Assembly (NCBI GenBank): GCA_023229425.1
Contig: JALNZG010000003.1
Coordinates: forward strand, 186,001 to 250,000
Source: Ignavibacteriaceae bacterium
GTDB taxonomy: Bacteria > Bacteroidota > Ignavibacteria > Ignavibacteriales > Ignavibacteriaceae
DNA: 64,000 bases
Direction of reading: 5' to 3'
Of this stretch, positions 15,508-24,143 are shown piece after piece; position 1 is the first letter of the stretch; each line of letters opens with the position of its first letter. Position numbers and translations under genes: made by a program. The notes under the pieces were generated by a model. It was not told the origin of the DNA. It made no database searches and worked only from the letters and a program-made list of their open reading frames with translations.

Positions 15508-16002
15508 CTATTTCTTTTTCTTTGCAGAAGAATAACTTGCCAAGTCGTACTCAATTTCTGTCCCCGGCATCTCAACTCTGTTGATCGGAATTTTTGCTAT
15601 GGCAAAGAATTGCTCGGCAAGCGTGTCGTGATAATCGGAAAAAATAAAAACTTCTTTTATTCCCGCCGCTATTAATGCTTTTGAACAATTAGTACACGGC
15701 ATGTTTGTAATATAAGCTGTAGAACCTTTTGTATTTACACCATGAGAAGAGCATTGGAGGATTGCATTCATTTCCGCGTGAATCGTTCTCACACAATGGT
15801 CATCAACCACCAAACAGCCAGCCTCATCGCAATGATCATCACCGGGGATAGAGCCGTTGTATCCGGTAGAAAGGATCTGCTTATCTTTTACGAGTACACA
15901 GCCGCAGTGCATTCGCGGGCAAGTTGATCGCTCGGAAACCAGCATAGCAACTTTTAAAAAATAATTATCCCACGAAGGTCTGGATTGTTTGTTTTTTTTC
16001 AT
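15508..16002 (-). CDS. Deoxycytidylate (dCMP) deaminase family protein
   Basis: A 164-residue zinc-dependent deaminase. The catalytic motif 'HAEMNAI' gives the zinc His and the proton-shuttling Glu, and 'PCTNCSKAL' gives the two zinc Cys residues. The upstream 'CPRMHCGCVLVKDKQILSTG' and 'DEAGC' segments are typical of dCMP deaminases/ComE operon protein 2 and carry an extra Cys/His set that may bind a second zinc. It probably supplies dUMP for thymidylate synthesis. It stands alone, with a terminator of the next minus-strand gene behind it. Confidence 0.9.
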   Translation of the reverse strand: MKKNKQSRPSWDNYFLKVAMLVSERSTCPRMHCGCVLVKDKQILSTGYNGSIPGDDHCDEAGCLVVDDHCVRTIHAEMNAILQCSSHGVNTKGSTAYITNMPCTNCSKALIAAGIKEVFIFSDYHDTLAEQFFAIAKIPINRVEMPGTEIEYDLASYSSAKKKK

Positions 16003-16026
16003 AATAAGAAAGAAATATTGGAAATG

Positions 16027-16053
16027 AAAAAGGGCACCTCATGGCGCCCTTTA
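16027..16053 (-). terminator. Intrinsic terminator after the ferredoxin gene
   Basis: On the minus strand AAAGGGCGCC, loop ATGA, GG-T-GCCCTTT and then T residues form a strong stem immediately downstream of the ferredoxin stop (16068). Confidence 0.75.
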
Positions 16054-16067
16054 AAGTTTTAATGGAA

Positions 16068-16400
16068 TTATCTTCCCATCTGATCTAATTTTTCTTTGCG
16101 GGCTAACAATGTAGCTTCATCTTCAACACGGTCGGTATCCGGTACGCAGCAGTCAACCGGACAAACGGCAGCGCATTGGGGTTCATCATGGAAGCCTTTG
16201 CATTCCGTACATTTATCTGGAACAATATAGAAAAAATCATTTGAAAAGAAGCCGCTGTTTCCATCAGGCGAAGCATCATCAGCGCCAAAAGTTTTATCGC
16301 CTAATTTCCAATTTGCGCCGCCTTCATAAATTGCCGTGTTCGGGCATTCAGGTTCGCAGGCACCGCAATTAATACATTCTTCAGTTATCTTTATCGCCAT
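16068..16400 (-). CDS. 2[4Fe-4S] ferredoxin
   Basis: A 110-residue electron carrier with one cluster motif near the N-terminus ('CINCGACEPECPNTAI') and a second, spaced-out motif ('CTECKGFHDEPQCAAVCPVD'). This is the Alvin/YfhL-type bacterial ferredoxin pattern, with an insertion of about 40 residues between the two motifs. It overlaps the upstream DUF309 gene by 20 bases and is followed by a terminator. The electron donor and acceptor are not indicated by its neighbours. Confidence 0.93.
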   Translation of the reverse strand: MAIKITEECINCGACEPECPNTAIYEGGANWKLGDKTFGADDASPDGNSGFFSNDFFYIVPDKCTECKGFHDEPQCAAVCPVDCCVPDTDRVEDEATLLARKEKLDQMGR

Positions 16401-16788
16401 AGTGGTTCTCCTTATGATACTTAATAGGAAAAATATAATGAGTTATTAATTTTTGTAAACTTTTTAGGTCATCAGTTTTTTGAAAATCTTCTATTTCAAA
16501 AATAAGAGTTTTCGCCTTTGAAACAACATAAAAAACGTCAATCTCGGAAAATTTTGGAGTAAATTTCTCTAGTTTTTCAACAGATTTATGCAGTTGGCTT
16601 ACTGCCCCTTTGAAATTTCCCGATACTAGATGGAACATTCCAACCGAAAGTTGAACGAATCCTTGGAAAAATTCCTTTTCGTGAGTTCTGCAGTCGATCC
16701 AAAGTTCTTCAAACAAATCGTGTGCAGAGAAGAAATCTCCGTTATTAAATTGTTCAACTGCTTTGACAAATTTTTCAGATTCTTCCAT
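16381..16788 (-). CDS. DUF309 domain protein
   Basis: A 135-residue protein with the DUF309 helical motif 'GDFFSAHDLFEELWIDC' and 'FFQGFVQLSVGMFHLVSGNF' (H, E and W positions conserved as in the family). DUF309 proteins are small helical-bundle proteins of unknown function. The 3' end overlaps the ferredoxin start by 20 bases, so the pair is likely translated together. Confidence 0.85.
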   Translation of the reverse strand: MEESEKFVKAVEQFNNGDFFSAHDLFEELWIDCRTHEKEFFQGFVQLSVGMFHLVSGNFKGAVSQLHKSVEKLEKFTPKFSEIDVFYVVSKAKTLIFEIEDFQKTDDLKSLQKLITHYIFPIKYHKENHYGDKDN

Positions 16789-16809
16789 AATTATTAAGAA
16801 CGTACCAGT

Positions 16810-17544
16810 TTACCAGCTTCCGCTTGCGCCGCCGCCGCCAAAACTACCGCCACCGCCGCTGAATCCACCGAATCCTCCACCACTACTTCCGCCGCCAAAA
16901 CCTCCAAAACCGCTTGAACCACCAAAGCCGCCAAGCGCCATGCCGCTGCCGAGATAAATTCCACGGCTTCTTCTTCCGCGGAATAAGAAAGAAAAAATAA
17001 TAATCAAGAATGGAATTATCCAGCCTCCGATAGATTTTCCTCTTTTCCTGATTTTTGGAGCATCATTTTTATATTCGCCAACCGTAGCTTTTACAATTGC
17101 ACCGACACCGGCTAAAACTCCGGCAGAGTAATTATCTTCTTTAAACAAAGGAAGAATTTCGTTTCGAATAATTGAATTGCTGGTTGCATCAGGCAAAGCT
17201 CCTTCAAGCCCGTAACCGACTTCGATTCTTATTTTATGATCGTCTTTAACAACAAGAAAAAGAATTCCGTTATCGTTTTTTTTCGTTCCGATCTTATTTT
17301 TTTGTGCAACTTGATTTGCATATTCCTCAATCGGATAGTCCCCAAGTGTTGAGATCATCAAAAATACAAGTTGATTGGAAGTTGAATCTTCAAATGCACT
17401 TAATATCCGGTTTAATCTGAGGATATCATCAGCGGATAGAGTATTAGTTAAATCCGTAGCCAGATATTTTAAAGTCGGGAGTTCAACTTCAGCCTTTAAT
17501 GCAAAGGAAAATAATACGAGTAAAATGAAAAGTAATTTTTTCAT
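16810..17544 (-). CDS. TPM domain protein (YgcG family)
   Basis: A 244-residue exported membrane protein. It has a signal peptide (about 1-18), a TPM domain ('LATDLTNTLSADDILRLN' through 'IRIEVGYGLEGALPDATSNS'), a transmembrane segment (about 175-190) and a glycine/serine/phenylalanine-rich tail ending 'GGGASGSW'. TPM proteins are periplasmic or thylakoid-lumen phosphatase-like proteins of poorly defined role. The gene sits five bases after the LemA gene, a pairing that recurs in many bacteria. Confidence 0.9.
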   Translation of the reverse strand: MKKLLFILLVLFSFALKAEVELPTLKYLATDLTNTLSADDILRLNRILSAFEDSTSNQLVFLMISTLGDYPIEEYANQVAQKNKIGTKKNDNGILFLVVKDDHKIRIEVGYGLEGALPDATSNSIIRNEILPLFKEDNYSAGVLAGVGAIVKATVGEYKNDAPKIRKRGKSIGGWIIPFLIIIFSFLFRGRRSRGIYLGSGMALGGFGGSSGFGGFGGGSSGGGFGGFSGGGGSFGGGGASGSW

Positions 17545-17549
17545 TGAAA

Positions 17550-18155
17550 TTAAAATTCTACCTTTGGAGCATTTTCAGCCCCCGTAACTGCTTGGAAATA
17601 TTGTTTGTCTTTAAAATTAAAAATCCCTGCAAAAACTGCGGTTGGAAATTTCTTAATCGTGGTATTATACGTCTGGACAGATTCGTTAAATTTTTTTCTT
17701 TCAACTGAAATACGGTTTTCGGTTCCTTCCAATTGCGCCTGCAATTGTAGGAAATTTTCGTTTGCTTTGAGTTCTGGATAGTTTTCAACAGTAACTAATA
17801 ATCGTGATAAAGCTCCGCTTAATTGTCCCTGAACTTGCTGGAATTTCTGGAATGCTTGTGGATCATTTAAGACTTCCTTTGTAACTTGCATTGAACTTGC
17901 GCTTGCCCTGGCATTTGTAACATCAGTTAAAACTTGTTTTTCAAAGTTTGCATAACCCTTAACCGTATTTACTAAATTCGGAATAAGATCCATTCTTCTC
18001 TGGTACTGATTTTCAACAAGACTCCAACTTTTATTTACATCTTCGCTTAAGGTTACAAGATTGTTATAAGAACGAACACTCCACATAACTATCAGGATTA
18101 CTCCCAATAAGAGTGCGCCCCCGATTGACAGCCCAATAATTACACTTTTTTTCAT
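17550..18155 (-). CDS. LemA family protein
   Basis: A 201-residue protein with an N-terminal membrane anchor (about 5-27) and the LemA helical domain: 'SYNNLVTLSEDVNKSWSLVE' then 'QYQRRMDLIPNLVNTVKGYA' and 'ISVERKKFNESVQTYNTTIK'. The start ATG at 18155 gives the family-standard N-terminus; an upstream ATG adds 11 residues without support. Function unknown. It is co-directional and almost contiguous with the TPM gene. Confidence 0.92.
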   Translation of the reverse strand: MKKSVIIGLSIGGALLLGVILIVMWSVRSYNNLVTLSEDVNKSWSLVENQYQRRMDLIPNLVNTVKGYANFEKQVLTDVTNARASASSMQVTKEVLNDPQAFQKFQQVQGQLSGALSRLLVTVENYPELKANENFLQLQAQLEGTENRISVERKKFNESVQTYNTTIKKFPTAVFAGIFNFKDKQYFQAVTGAENAPKVEF

Positions 18156-18264
18156 TGTATCCTCTTTTTTAATTAGGGTTTGGAACATGTTCCTGCATTG
18201 TGAATTATCTTAGGTTTAAAATATAAACTTTCTTCGATAATTAACAATATCGAGTAAACAATTT

Positions 18265-19626
18265 TTAATTTGTAAGGCTCCTGATAGGAGCAGGTATCTT
18301 CCCTCCTCTTAGGACGAATGCTTTTGAGGAAAGTTCTCTTACCGGCATAATTGGCGCTCTGCCAAGAAGTCCGCCGTAATCAACATAATCACCGACTTTT
18401 TTGCCGACCGCAGGAATAATTCTTACGGCGGTGGTTTTATCGTTTATCATTCCGATTGCAAACTCATCAGCCATAATTCCGGCAAGCGTTTCTGCGGAAG
18501 TAGTTCCGGGAACAGCAACCATGTCAAGCCCAACCGAGCAGACCGCGGTCATCGCTTCTAATTTTTCCAACGATAAATGTCCTTTTTCAACGGCGCGTAT
18601 CATTCCGGCATCTTCACTTACCGGAATAAAAGCGCCGCTCATTCCGCCGACAGATGAACTTGCCATTAATCCCGCTTTTTTAACCGCATCGTTCAGCATT
18701 GCAAGCGCAGCCGTCGTTCCCGGTGCGCCAACATCCTCAATACCCATTGCAATTAAAATATCGGCAATGCTGTCTCCTTCAGCCGGAGTTGGCGCTAAAG
18801 AAATATCAACAATACCGAATGGGATATTGTTTTTCTCTGCAACTTTTCTTCCTATCAATTCTCCCGCGCGGGTAATTTTGAACATTGTTTTTTTGATGAG
18901 TTCCGAAAGTGATTGAAAATCAATTCCTCCGGCAGTTCTAATTGCTTCCAAAACCACACCCGGACCGCTGATTCCAACATTAAGCGTAACTTCCGGTTCT
19001 GAAATTCCATGAAAAGCTCCCGCAACAAACGGGTTATCTTCAACCGCATTACAAAAAACCACAAGCTTTGCACAACCAATTGAATCTCTTTCCTTTGTTT
19101 TTTCTGCCGTTTCTTTGATGATGTTAGACATCAGATTTACAGCATCCATATTTATTCCTGCTTTAGTTGAAGCAACGTTAACGCTTGAACAAACTTTTTG
19201 CGTTAGCGAAAGCGCGTTCGGAATTGATTTTATTAGCTCCAATTCACCTTTTGTAAATCCTTTTTGCACAAGCGCGGAATAACCGGCGATATAATCAATC
19301 CCAATTTCTGTTGCAACTTTATCGAGCGTTTCGGCAATTTTGAGAAATTCATCTTGCCCAAAAGCATCTCCAATTATTGAGATAGGCGTAACCGAAACTC
19401 TTTTATTTGCAATTGATATTCCGTAGCGTCTTTCAATTTCTTGTGCGTTCTTTACATGATTTCCGGCATAGCGAAGAATTTTTTCATAAATTTTTTGTGT
19501 GGTGATTGAGATGTTTCGATCGGCACAATCGCGGAGACTAATTCCCATCGTCACTGTGCGGATATCAAAATGTTCAATTTCGGTCATCTTAATTGTTTCA
19601 AGAATCTCATCAAATTCGTAGGGCAT
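18265..19626 (-). CDS. PFL family protein (UPF0210/DUF711)
   Basis: A 453-residue protein of the DUF711 family, recognised by 'FDIRTVTMGISLRDCADRNI' near the N-terminus, 'GCAKLVVFCNAVEDNPFVAG' in the middle and 'MPVRELSSKAFVLRGGKIPA' at the C-terminus. The fold is related to pyruvate formate-lyase, but the glycyl-radical activity is not established. In Firmicutes the gene lies next to an ACT-domain (UPF0237) regulator; here an ACT gene is two genes upstream. The ATG at 19626 keeps the conserved N-terminus, but an interspersed repeat rather than a ribosome binding site precedes it. Confidence 0.9.
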   Translation of the reverse strand: MPYEFDEILETIKMTEIEHFDIRTVTMGISLRDCADRNISITTQKIYEKILRYAGNHVKNAQEIERRYGISIANKRVSVTPISIIGDAFGQDEFLKIAETLDKVATEIGIDYIAGYSALVQKGFTKGELELIKSIPNALSLTQKVCSSVNVASTKAGINMDAVNLMSNIIKETAEKTKERDSIGCAKLVVFCNAVEDNPFVAGAFHGISEPEVTLNVGISGPGVVLEAIRTAGGIDFQSLSELIKKTMFKITRAGELIGRKVAEKNNIPFGIVDISLAPTPAEGDSIADILIAMGIEDVGAPGTTAALAMLNDAVKKAGLMASSSVGGMSGAFIPVSEDAGMIRAVEKGHLSLEKLEAMTAVCSVGLDMVAVPGTTSAETLAGIMADEFAIGMINDKTTAVRIIPAVGKKVGDYVDYGGLLGRAPIMPVRELSSKAFVLRGGKIPAPIRSLTN

Positions 19627-19758
19627 GGGTAGTTGTCCGTTGTTAGTAGTTAGTTGTAAATTGATTATTATTTAATTGAATTAATTATTGCGCTTAATCT
19701 CAGACTTAATTCATCGACGATTTCTTTTAGTATTTCAATTTCATCTTTTTAAAAGGAT
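19627..19758. repeat. Repeat and short leftover coding-like segment upstream of the PFL gene
   Basis: Immediately before the PFL start lies 'AACTAACTACTAACAACGG' (minus strand), a member of the interspersed AAC-rich repeats. The rest reads on the minus strand as a 22-codon helical segment 'DEIEILKEIVDELSLRLSAI' then N-S-I-K and a stop, without a start codon. It may be the end of a decayed gene. Confidence 0.35.
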
Positions 19759-20472
19759 TTATTTCTCTGCAATCCCATAAATAATGTACTTCCAATTGTC
19801 GGGACATATTTTGTTTAATATTTTGTCATCTATTGTCGAAAGAAAATTTCTTTGGCTTTCATTTCGGCCTAATGCGCCGAGAACACCTGTCGTCTTTATG
19901 TCACTAAAAGAAAATTCTTTCAGAAATTCCTTCATTTCATTGATGGAAATATACCGCCAATAGATTCCCCATTTGACAAATTTTTTCCTAAGTTTTTGAT
20001 GAAAAACAGAGGCTATGAGATTTTCAGCAAATAAAAGTTTTCCTCCAGGTTTTAGTGCTTTGTGAATTTCTTTGAAAACCTTTTGCTGCATTTTATAATT
20101 GCCGTTTCTTCCAATTCCACCCAGAATTGATTTGAAAACTATAATATCGAAGTGATTTTCGTAAGGAATATTTGTTGCATCAATGTCTTGATATTCTATG
20201 AACGAAGAAATATTGTATCGCGAATGAAGCTGCACGGCTTTGGTTTTTATATCGTTCAAATCAGAACAAACCGTCATCTTTCCTTTTAATGCCAGCCAGA
20301 GAGATAGACCACCTTGTTGTCCGCCAAGCTCAAGACAGTTTTGGGACTTATCCCATTCGACATTAAGATCCCAAAACTTAACTGCTTTCGACCATGATAT
20401 TACATCCCATTGAATAATATCTTTCATCAATTCTTTTGTCATTAGTTGTCCTGAAATCATTGCTGTCAACAA
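19759..20472 (-). CDS. Class I SAM-dependent methyltransferase
   Basis: A 237-residue protein with a Rossmann-type SAM-binding core. Motif I is 'CLELGGQQGGLSLWLALKG', the acidic residue of motif II is in 'VCSDLND', and motif IV-like 'HFDIIVFKSILGGIG' and post-motif 'ALKPGGKLLFAENL' follow. It belongs to the Methyltransf_11/25 type; the substrate is not predictable. It sits between the ACT-domain gene (three bases upstream) and the PFL gene, in the same direction. Confidence 0.85.
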   Translation of the reverse strand: MLTAMISGQLMTKELMKDIIQWDVISWSKAVKFWDLNVEWDKSQNCLELGGQQGGLSLWLALKGKMTVCSDLNDIKTKAVQLHSRYNISSFIEYQDIDATNIPYENHFDIIVFKSILGGIGRNGNYKMQQKVFKEIHKALKPGGKLLFAENLIASVFHQKLRKKFVKWGIYWRYISINEMKEFLKEFSFSDIKTTGVLGALGRNESQRNFLSTIDDKILNKICPDNWKYIIYGIAEK

Positions 20473-20475
20473 CCA

Positions 20476-20898
20476 TCAAATTCTGTGCATGAAGCGAAAT
20501 ACATCTTCATGTTGAAGATAGATTTTAACTTTGAGCCGCTCGGCAATGCTTTTCATTATTTCCTGTAAATCTTTAATATCTTTAGGGGAATTCGTTATGT
20601 CGATCATCATGATCATGGTAAAAAATTCCTGCATAATTTTTTGAGAGATATCGAGGATATCGCATTGCGCCTCACTCAAAGCAGCAGAAATGGAACTGAC
20701 AATTCCGGTTGTATTCAAACCAAACGACGTTAGAATTACTCTTCCGGAACTTAAATTCATCTCTCCTTCGGGGAAATCATTTGAACTGCGGATTTTTTCT
20801 TCAACTAATTTTTTAACTGCATCGGGAGAAGCATTTGGTCCCAGTTCGGAAATAGCCTGAATGGAAAATTCTCTAATTTTATCTTCTGTAAGTTTCAC
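20476..20898 (-). CDS. ACT domain protein (UPF0237-like)
   Basis: A 140-residue protein. The C-terminal 90 residues form an ACT domain of the UPF0237/GcvR type: 'RVILTSFGLNTTGIVSSISA' then 'ALSEAQCDILDISQKIMQEF' and 'FTMIMMIDIT'. The N-terminal 50 residues are an extra helical extension absent from the standard 90-residue protein. ACT domains bind small ligands, often amino acids. It overlaps the next upstream gene by four bases. With the PFL protein it forms a widespread but uncharacterised pair. Confidence 0.82.
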   Translation of the reverse strand: MKLTEDKIREFSIQAISELGPNASPDAVKKLVEEKIRSSNDFPEGEMNLSSGRVILTSFGLNTTGIVSSISAALSEAQCDILDISQKIMQEFFTMIMMIDITNSPKDIKDLQEIMKSIAERLKVKIYLQHEDVFRFMHRI

Positions 20899-21728
20899 GG
20901 TTTAAGTCCTTGATAATTTTTTTGTAAATAGTCTAAAGTTTCATTCTTAATCAGTTCATTTTTTTCTACGGCAAATTTTTCTGCGTTGGAAAGATTACCA
21001 TTGTAAAATCTAAGCCAGAGCAATGTCCCGATTGCCATTCCGTCGAAAGCTCTATCTGCAGAAAAAGCCTGCACGGTTAAATATCCGAGAAGTACATTCC
21101 AACCAAGCGATAAAACTCCACTGACATAATTACCTGTATAAATTTGTCCGGCTCCAGGCAAAACAACCGAAAGTCCCTTTGCAAAACTAACGGAATATTT
21201 TTTCTTTTGCACTTCCTCACAGATATTTTTTAATGTTGCGGCAGAATCAATTTTGCCTAAGGTTTCAACTGCTTTTTCCCAATCATCGTGAAAAAGATAA
21301 TTCCACCCGCGCCAATATTGTAGAGAAGATGAATCCGCCGCAAATCTTGCGTCCTTTCCCATGTCATCAAGTTGATGATCTACTAAATAAAAAGCGCGGC
21401 GTAGAATGTTGATCTTGATTATCTCAATTTTTGTTTTGAAAAGTTCTTTCACATTGTTTGCGGCAATTTCCGCTTTAGTAAAATAGTGAACGGCTTCGGA
21501 AAATTTGCCGCCTTGTCTATAAGATTCCGCAATCAAGCTGTTTACTCGGAATGAATATTGACTTGTTATATCAAAGAAGGATAACCGTTTTGCCTCTGTA
21601 ATTGCGTCAAAATATTTTTCTTGAACAAAAAGAGATTCGGCAAAAGTCAATTGTTTTTCAAGTTGAAGTTGAGCGAATCCCGTCTCAACTGAAATCAGAA
21701 AAATGAAAAGAAGCCAAAATGATTTCAC
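20895..21728 (-). CDS. Exported TPR-like membrane protein with PGAG motif
   Basis: A 277-residue protein with a signal peptide (about 1-19), a helical TPR-like region (about 20-170) and a C-terminal hydrophobic domain with 'LSVVLPGAGQIYTGNYVSGV' followed by two or three membrane helices. It is paralogous in layout and motif to the next upstream gene (LPGAG-x-IYT-x-NY). The 'PGxGQ.Y' signature is common in DUF5683-type membrane proteins of Bacteroidota. Function unknown; tightly coupled with its neighbours by four-base overlaps. Confidence 0.7.
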   Translation of the reverse strand: MKSFWLLFIFLISVETGFAQLQLEKQLTFAESLFVQEKYFDAITEAKRLSFFDITSQYSFRVNSLIAESYRQGGKFSEAVHYFTKAEIAANNVKELFKTKIEIIKINILRRAFYLVDHQLDDMGKDARFAADSSSLQYWRGWNYLFHDDWEKAVETLGKIDSAATLKNICEEVQKKKYSVSFAKGLSVVLPGAGQIYTGNYVSGVLSLGWNVLLGYLTVQAFSADRAFDGMAIGTLLWLRFYNGNLSNAEKFAVEKNELIKNETLDYLQKNYQGLKP

Positions 21729-22585
21729 TTACAGCTTCCTTCAATTTCTGTTGGGATGAAATAGTTTTTCGAACTCAAATAAGATTGAAACTCATTATTC
21801 AGTTCTTCTTCCTTTTCAAGATTATAATTTCTCGCAGAAATGTAAGAGCCATAAACGCTACCCCAGTAAAAGAATCCAGTGAGCCCGGCAAAAATCCATG
21901 CACGTGTAGGATGACCTGCGCGAAAATTATCATACCAAAGGAATGTAAAAAGTCCCGTTACAATCAGTGAAGTAATTCCGTCCCCATAATTTTTTGTATA
22001 TATTTTTCCGGCGCCTGGAAGTAGTGTTGAAAATAGAGCTGCGGCAAAAGGGCTCTTGCTGTTCGGATGCGAAAATTTATCTGCAAAACTTTTAAGAATT
22101 TGAGCGTCACTTTCTTCAAAATGATTATTAAGTGAAAGCGGGTTTGTTTGATCCATTCCAGCCTTTATTTGCGCCGCCAACTCCAACCGCCGGAATGAGG
22201 TTTTCAACTCTTTATTCATAAATTGATTTGAAGAACTATCTGATTCTCCCTCGATATTTTTATTCAACAAGAAAGAAGTTTTTAGAAATAGTAATCTGCT
22301 TTCTTCACCAAGAGAAGAATTTTTTAATTGGGAAAAATAATCTTTCGCTTTTTCGTAGTCGTTCATTTTTAAGAAGCATAATCCGATGTAGTAAGAAAGC
22401 GAATCACTTTTATTTACACTTTGGAGACCTTCATATTCTTCGGAAGCGCGGAGATAATCTTTTTCACAAAACAAATGATCAGCAAAAGCTTTTCTCTTTT
22501 CGGGAGTGAATAATGCGCTATCCTGAGAGAATAAGAAGGATGGGAAAAGTGAAAGCAAACTCAGAAAGAAAATTGTTTGCATCAC
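21725..22585 (-). CDS. Exported TPR-like membrane protein with PGAG motif (paralogue)
   Basis: A 286-residue protein with signal peptide (about 1-20), TPR-like helices (for example 'DSLSYYIGLCFLKMNDYEKA' near residue 60), and a C-terminal region 'AALFSTLLPGAGKIYTKNYG' followed by membrane helices. It shares order and motif with the downstream gene, suggesting an old tandem duplication. It overlaps the YidD-like gene upstream by four bases and its paralogue downstream by four bases. Confidence 0.7.
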   Translation of the reverse strand: MMQTIFFLSLLSLFPSFLFSQDSALFTPEKRKAFADHLFCEKDYLRASEEYEGLQSVNKSDSLSYYIGLCFLKMNDYEKAKDYFSQLKNSSLGEESRLLFLKTSFLLNKNIEGESDSSSNQFMNKELKTSFRRLELAAQIKAGMDQTNPLSLNNHFEESDAQILKSFADKFSHPNSKSPFAAALFSTLLPGAGKIYTKNYGDGITSLIVTGLFTFLWYDNFRAGHPTRAWIFAGLTGFFYWGSVYGSYISARNYNLEKEEELNNEFQSYLSSKNYFIPTEIEGSCK

Positions 22586-23001
22586 TTTACTTTTGAGCGG
22601 ACAGTTGTAAGTAAATATTTTTCTGGTGGATCGGCGAGTCTTCCTTTTCGTGTTACACGGTAATCGCTGCGGTTAAGGACGTTAAAGTCGCGCGTGAAAC
22701 GGTCTGCGAACATTAACGTTCCTTCAATTATGTTTGAGGCTTTTACCGATTCTAAAAAGAAAGATGAGCATGAAGGATCAAACGGACAGTTATCCCCATC
22801 CACATCTGAAATAAAAAACCAGTAAGTAACCGCCGCAGTTTTTAAAAGAAACTCAAACGGATCATCAGCGTGTAACGAATAGCTTCGCTTGGAATCATTT
22901 ACCGTTTCAGAGTAATTGATTTCCGTTCTCTGCCAACGCTGCCAATCCGTCTGAGCAAAAAGTGAAAAAGAAAAAACAAGAATCAACCAGACAATTTTCA
23001 A
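22582..23001 (-). CDS. YidD-like exported protein
   Basis: A 139-residue protein with a signal peptide (about 1-16). It carries the YidD-type cysteine motif 'NCPFDPSCSSFFLESVKASN' followed by the family's helical 'IIEGTLMFADRFTRDF' segment. Classical YidD is about 70-90 residues, cytoplasmic/membrane-peripheral, and helps YidC-mediated insertion. This copy is longer and apparently exported, so the activity may differ. It is coupled by overlaps to the acyl-CoA dehydrogenase upstream and the paralogous membrane proteins downstream. Confidence 0.72.
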   Translation of the reverse strand: MKIVWLILVFSFSLFAQTDWQRWQRTEINYSETVNDSKRSYSLHADDPFEFLLKTAAVTYWFFISDVDGDNCPFDPSCSSFFLESVKASNIIEGTLMFADRFTRDFNVLNRSDYRVTRKGRLADPPEKYLLTTVRSKVK

Positions 23002-24143
23002 TGTTCACTCAATAAACTTCTTGCAATTACAATCCGTTGAATTTCATTTGTCCCTTCGTAAATCTCTGTAATTTTTGCATCGCGTAAGTAGCGTTCAACA
23101 AGATATTCGCGAACGTACCCGTAACCGCCATGAATTTGGATCGCTTCCAATGCGCATTCCACAGAAATTTTTGAAGCATAATATTTTGCCATTGCAGATT
23201 CTTTAACGTATGGTTTGTGAGCATCTTTTAAAGCGGCGGCTTGCAGAGTAAGCAACTTAGCGGCTTCCACTTTAGTTGCCATCTCCGCAATTTTAAATTG
23301 AATTGCCTGATGATTTGAAATTTCAGTTCCAAACGCTTTTCTCTGTTTCGCATATTTTATGGAAGCCTCAAGCGATGCAACGGCAATGCCCAAAGCTTGC
23401 GAAGCAATTCCTATTCTTCCACCGTTGAGCGTGTTCATCGCAAAGTTAAATCCTTTTCCTTCTTCCCATACAATATTTTCTGCAGGTACTTTGCAATTGG
23501 TAAAAGCCAGCGAGCAAGTATCAGAACTTCTGATACCGAGTTTATCTTCTTTCTTTGCATGCTCAAAACCTTCAGTTCCTTTTTCAACAAGAAAAGCCGT
23601 AATTCCTTTGTGTCTTTTTTCAACATCGGTTTGAGCCATTACTAAATAATAATCGGCGTTCTGTCCGTTAGTGATCCAATTTTTTATTCCATCTATAACA
23701 AAAAAATCTCCATCGCGATGAGCAAGCGTACGCTGATTTGTTGCATCGCTACCGGCTTCAGGTTCCGATAAAGCAAATGCTCCGAGTTTTTCTCCTTTTG
23801 CAAGCGGTACTAAATATTTTTGTTTTATAAATTCTGAACCATAGGTTTCAAGTCCCCATGTAACAAGCGAATTGTTAACCGACATAATAACACCGCAGCT
23901 TGCATCAACTTTTGAAATTTCCATCATCGCCAAAACATAACTAACGGTATCCATTCCGGCACCGCCGTATTCTGGGGAAACCATCATTCCGAGGAATCCA
24001 AGTTCTCCAAGTTTTTTAATTATTTCGTGTGGAAATTCTGCATTAATATCGCGGTGGATAGATGAAGGAGCTATTTCGGCTTCGGCAAACTCTTTTGCAG
24101 TTTGCTGAATCATTAATTGTTCTTCTGTGAAATCGAAATTCAT
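22998..24143 (-). CDS. Acyl-CoA dehydrogenase (short-chain type)
   Basis: FAD enzyme of 381 residues that oxidises acyl-CoA to enoyl-CoA in beta-oxidation or amino-acid degradation. Signatures include 'GAFALSEPEAGSDA' (FAD/acyl-CoA region), 'QALGIAVASLEASIKYAKQR' and 'QIHGGYGYVREY'. The catalytic base is Glu363 in 'EIYEGTNEIQR', as in butyryl-CoA dehydrogenases. It is the first gene of a minus-strand run that continues into the YidD-like and PGAG genes. Confidence 0.95.
   Translation of the reverse strand: MNFDFTEEQLMIQQTAKEFAEAEIAPSSIHRDINAEFPHEIIKKLGELGFLGMMVSPEYGGAGMDTVSYVLAMMEISKVDASCGVIMSVNNSLVTWGLETYGSEFIKQKYLVPLAKGEKLGAFALSEPEAGSDATNQRTLAHRDGDFFVIDGIKNWITNGQNADYYLVMAQTDVEKRHKGITAFLVEKGTEGFEHAKKEDKLGIRSSDTCSLAFTNCKVPAENIVWEEGKGFNFAMNTLNGGRIGIASQALGIAVASLEASIKYAKQRKAFGTEISNHQAIQFKIAEMATKVEAAKLLTLQAAALKDAHKPYVKESAMAKYYASKISVECALEAIQIHGGYGYVREYLVERYLRDAKITEIYEGTNEIQRIVIARSLLSEH

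Noticed and set aside
16763..16957. Proline-rich plus-strand open frame
   Set aside because: It is the complement of the glycine-rich tail of the TPM protein.
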